A stretch of 33,511 nucleotides of DNA from assembly GCA_900771425.1 (NCBI GenBank), contig CAAGNV010000052.1, forward strand, positions 1 to 33,511. Reading direction: 5' to 3'. Shown here in pieces: positions 32,029 through 33,511 of this stretch (the first letter of the stretch is position 1; each line of letters opens with the position of its first letter). The notes under the pieces were generated by a model. It saw only the letters and a program-made list of their open reading frames with translations. It did no database searches and was not told where the DNA came from. The DNA comes from Bacteroidaceae bacterium (lineage in GTDB: Bacteria; Bacteroidota; Bacteroidia; Bacteroidales; Bacteroidaceae). Position numbers and translations under genes: made by a program.

Positions 32029-32562
32029 TTATGCAAAAGAACGCATTTTTAATGTAATAGGAGAACTCTTTTCAATTTGTCTTATATGCTGTCGCATACT
32101 ATTTCCCATGTAAAATATGAACTGTTTGTCTCGTATTGTTACTGCACATCCCCACGCGTCAGAATATCCATTAAATACGTCTTCATAAACAGTTCCTGCA
32201 GAATCTAAATCATTTAATTGGAATTTAATATTCTCCATTTCATTTTCGGAGAGTGAACGAATTGTATCTAAATCTATTTCGTCAATAATAGTTCTGTTCA
32301 ATAATGAAATATTATTTAATAAGCAACTATCACATTCCAGAGTTCGTCTGCCATAAGTTGTTCTTATGGTGCTATCTTCATACACACATATTTGATATGT
32401 GTCTTCAATAGTGCCTATTGGGAAAATAACGCATTGGCATACTATTTCTTTAGCATTATTGTCTGAAGGCATGTTGTTACAACTTAAAATTATACAAACA
32501 AAAACAGATAGTAGCATCATATATTTTATCGGTATAAATCTCTTGCTGCTGTACTTCTTCAT
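32029..32562 (-). CDS. lipoprotein of unknown function
   Basis: A 177-residue protein. Residues 1-27 form a lipoprotein signal (basic MKKYSSKRF, hydrophobic MMLLSVFVCIILS) with the lipidated Cys28. The mature part has two paired cysteines in TLECDSCLLN and ends with DAWGCAVTIRDKQFIFYMGN and a helical tail. No family is recognised. The open frame extends to 32682, but the start at 32562 is chosen because it gives the signal peptide and because a near-perfect promoter lies at 32606-32636, inside the longer frame. Base composition is more AT-rich than in most of the window, which may mark acquired DNA. Confidence 0.75.
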   Translation of the reverse strand: MKKYSSKRFIPIKYMMLLSVFVCIILSCNNMPSDNNAKEIVCQCVIFPIGTIEDTYQICVYEDSTIRTTYGRRTLECDSCLLNNISLLNRTIIDEIDLDTIRSLSENEMENIKFQLNDLDSAGTVYEDVFNGYSDAWGCAVTIRDKQFIFYMGNSMRQHIRQIEKSSPITLKMRSFA

Positions 32563-32605
32563 AATGATTGGCTGTTTAGGCGATTGATAATGTAATATCA
32601 TATGA

Positions 32606-32636
32606 CAAAGGTAGGTAATATTTAGGAAACTACAAA
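32606..32636 (-). promoter_or_regulatory. consensus promoter of the right-end lipoprotein gene
   Basis: On the minus strand TTTG (32633-32636), exactly 19 bases, then TACCTTTG (32606-32613). This is the best match to the Bacteroidetes consensus in the window. It lies 43 bases upstream of the ATG at 32562 and decides that start. Confidence 0.75.
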
Positions 32637-32736
32637 ACAATTTGCACTGAAACTCTAAATCAGTTTCACACATCGTATTCATTATATTCCTGTGACTATA
32701 TCATCCACTTGGCTGGGCTCGAGATTTCTCGAAAGT

Positions 32737-32818
32737 GAAGGAGTGGACTTTCATGAAAGAAATAGTGGGTTTTTGCGCCCGAAGGAGTGGGCTTTCAGCA
32801 CCGAAGAACCACTCCTTC
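32737..32818. repeat. direct plus inverted copies of a GAAGGAGTGG element
   Basis: GAAGGAGTGG occurs at 32737-32746 and 32781-32790, each followed by a near-identical GRCTTTCA, with a 44-base period. A reverse-complement copy, CCACTCCTTC, lies at 32809-32818. Either direct copy could pair with the single inverted one, giving two mutually exclusive 10-bp hairpins. Confidence 0.7.
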
Positions 32819-32921
32819 AGACTCGAACGTACTCTTCTTCGGGGCATACCATTGCCATAGTATAATGGAAATCTTCAATGAGATAAATTGAACTTGGACT
32901 CAACATGTCCCATTCATTGTG

Positions 32922-33338
32922 TTAATATGGAAGAACTTCAAGTGTTCTGTCTTTATAGTTTAATATAAAAGAATGGTCTTTAATAAAATCCAAACCAAGA
33001 AGCCCCCATTTTCTCTTGCCCTCAAAGAAATCTAAGTTGAAAGTACTATTGGCAATTTGAATATTGACATCTTTGTATATTCTTTGTTGTTTAATTGTCA
33101 GTATGTTATTGATGTCTGCAGTTTCTTTTTGAACAACATCTGATGGCTTAAGTTGAATATTGTATGGTAATTTATTCCCCCTACTTCCAGTATCGAACGC
33201 GAAATTATATTTGGCACCATTAATTTTTACGTCAAACATAATGAACAAAGCAGGAATATCAGGATCAGACTTGTAGTCTTTCCATTTCATAATGACGCTT
33301 CCTTTCTCATGTTTTCCAGAAAAAGGTTCTATCATCAT
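32922..33338 (-). CDS. retropepsin-like aspartic protease fragment
   Basis: 138 residues from the ATG at 33338, carrying the catalytic half of a retroviral-type aspartic protease: FAFDTGSRGNKLP with the DTGS active site (Asp49) and, near the end, KWGLLGLDFIKDHSFILNYK, the usual C-terminal flap-and-strand motif. Such proteins are common in Bacteroidetes as lipoproteins, though their substrates are mostly unknown. The reading frame stays open and protein-like upstream of this ATG (SGSTIFLIGGDILRDRPLKF) until a TAA at 33435-33437, so the ATG is probably internal and this is the distal part of a broken gene. It could still be made as a cytoplasmic fragment. Confidence 0.7.
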   Translation of the reverse strand: MMIEPFSGKHEKGSVIMKWKDYKSDPDIPALFIMFDVKINGAKYNFAFDTGSRGNKLPYNIQLKPSDVVQKETADINNILTIKQQRIYKDVNIQIANSTFNLDFFEGKRKWGLLGLDFIKDHSFILNYKDRTLEVLPY

Positions 33339-33511
33339 AGAAGCGAGATTGAATTTCAGAGGTCTGTCTCTGAGTATATCTCCACCTATAAGAAATATAG
33401 TACTACCGCTTTTCAGACCAGCGATGTTCGTTTCTTAGTCAATACCAGCGTTCATTCCGCAGGCAGAACAACAGGCAATGAGGAGCCTGAGTCCTTTTCC
33501 TTGGGTTGAAA
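33339..33511 (-). pseudogene. 5' part of the retropepsin-like lipoprotein gene, interrupted by TAA and by the window edge
   Basis: Read in the same frame as the 32922-33338 fragment, the minus strand gives KGLRLLIACCSACGMNAGID, then a TAA (33435-33437), then ETNIAGLKSGSTIFLIGGD running into the fragment. The part before the stop looks like the end of a lipoprotein signal peptide (hydrophobic stretch ending in Cys). A single C-to-T change (CAA to TAA) would explain the stop. The true start lies outside the window. A sequencing error is the alternative. Confidence 0.6.

Larger units (their letters stand above)
32563..32921. other. gene-free stretch between the two right-end genes
   Basis: These 359 bases hold the promoter of the 32029-32562 lipoprotein gene, then degenerate direct and inverted repeats (32737-32818). 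The remaining 100 or so bases before 32922 show nothing recognisable. Confidence 0.6.

Overview
This 33.5 kb window looks like chromosomal DNA of a Bacteroidales bacterium, most likely Prevotella or a close relative. That is inferred from Bacteroidetes-type promoters (TTTG, about 19 bases, TAnnTTTG), poor Shine-Dalgarno sites, many Cys lipoproteins, a secreted giant ending in a Prevotella-style GIVIKNGKKFLVK tail, and PadR/PspC and DUF6078-type genes. There is no phage, insertion sequence, tRNA, rRNA or CRISPR array.

Layout. 1-832 is non-coding, with a strongly inverted-repeat element and a promoter whose transcript would carry a leader of about 320 nt. 833-5272 encodes a 1479-residue secreted multidomain protein with extreme codon bias, ending at a strong terminator. 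From 13197 down to 5486 runs a minus-strand cluster: small-molecule kinase-like protein, RelA/SpoT-type alarmone synthetase, MESH1-type alarmone hydrolase, tyrosine phosphatase, orphan NMT1/THI5-type binding protein, membrane Cache-HAMP-PP2C (SpoIIE-type) phosphatase, anti-sigma-type HATPase, STAS antagonist and rpiB. This signalling operon is the most interesting part: a partner-switching module joined to (p)ppGpp metabolism and an orphan periplasmic ligand-binding protein.

13344-14159 holds a SUI1 factor and a DUF6078-like gene, followed by a perfect 22-bp tandem repeat array and a bidirectional terminator facing an ECF sigma factor gene. 21280 down to 15306 is a housekeeping cluster: DUF3298 lipoprotein, prfC, tsaC, ClC transporter, fmt. 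pnp (21382-23736) stands alone with its own promoter and terminator. Next come a TlpA-like lipoprotein without its CXXC motif, a repeat-rich intergenic stretch, ferritin, and a divergent PadR-PspC-CD225 cassette. ruvB and a polysaccharide flippase follow. The right end is more AT-rich and holds a lipoprotein of unknown function and a retropepsin-like lipoprotein gene interrupted by an in-frame stop.

Intergenic repeats are a theme. Arrays of a 9-bp unit (ATGGGACTA-like) occur three times, always on the same strand relative to transcription and 21-33 nt upstream of a start codon. There are also a 22-bp array, a degenerate 21-bp array and an inverted pair of 8-bp arrays. Functional statements below rest on motif recognition by eye; no database search was run.
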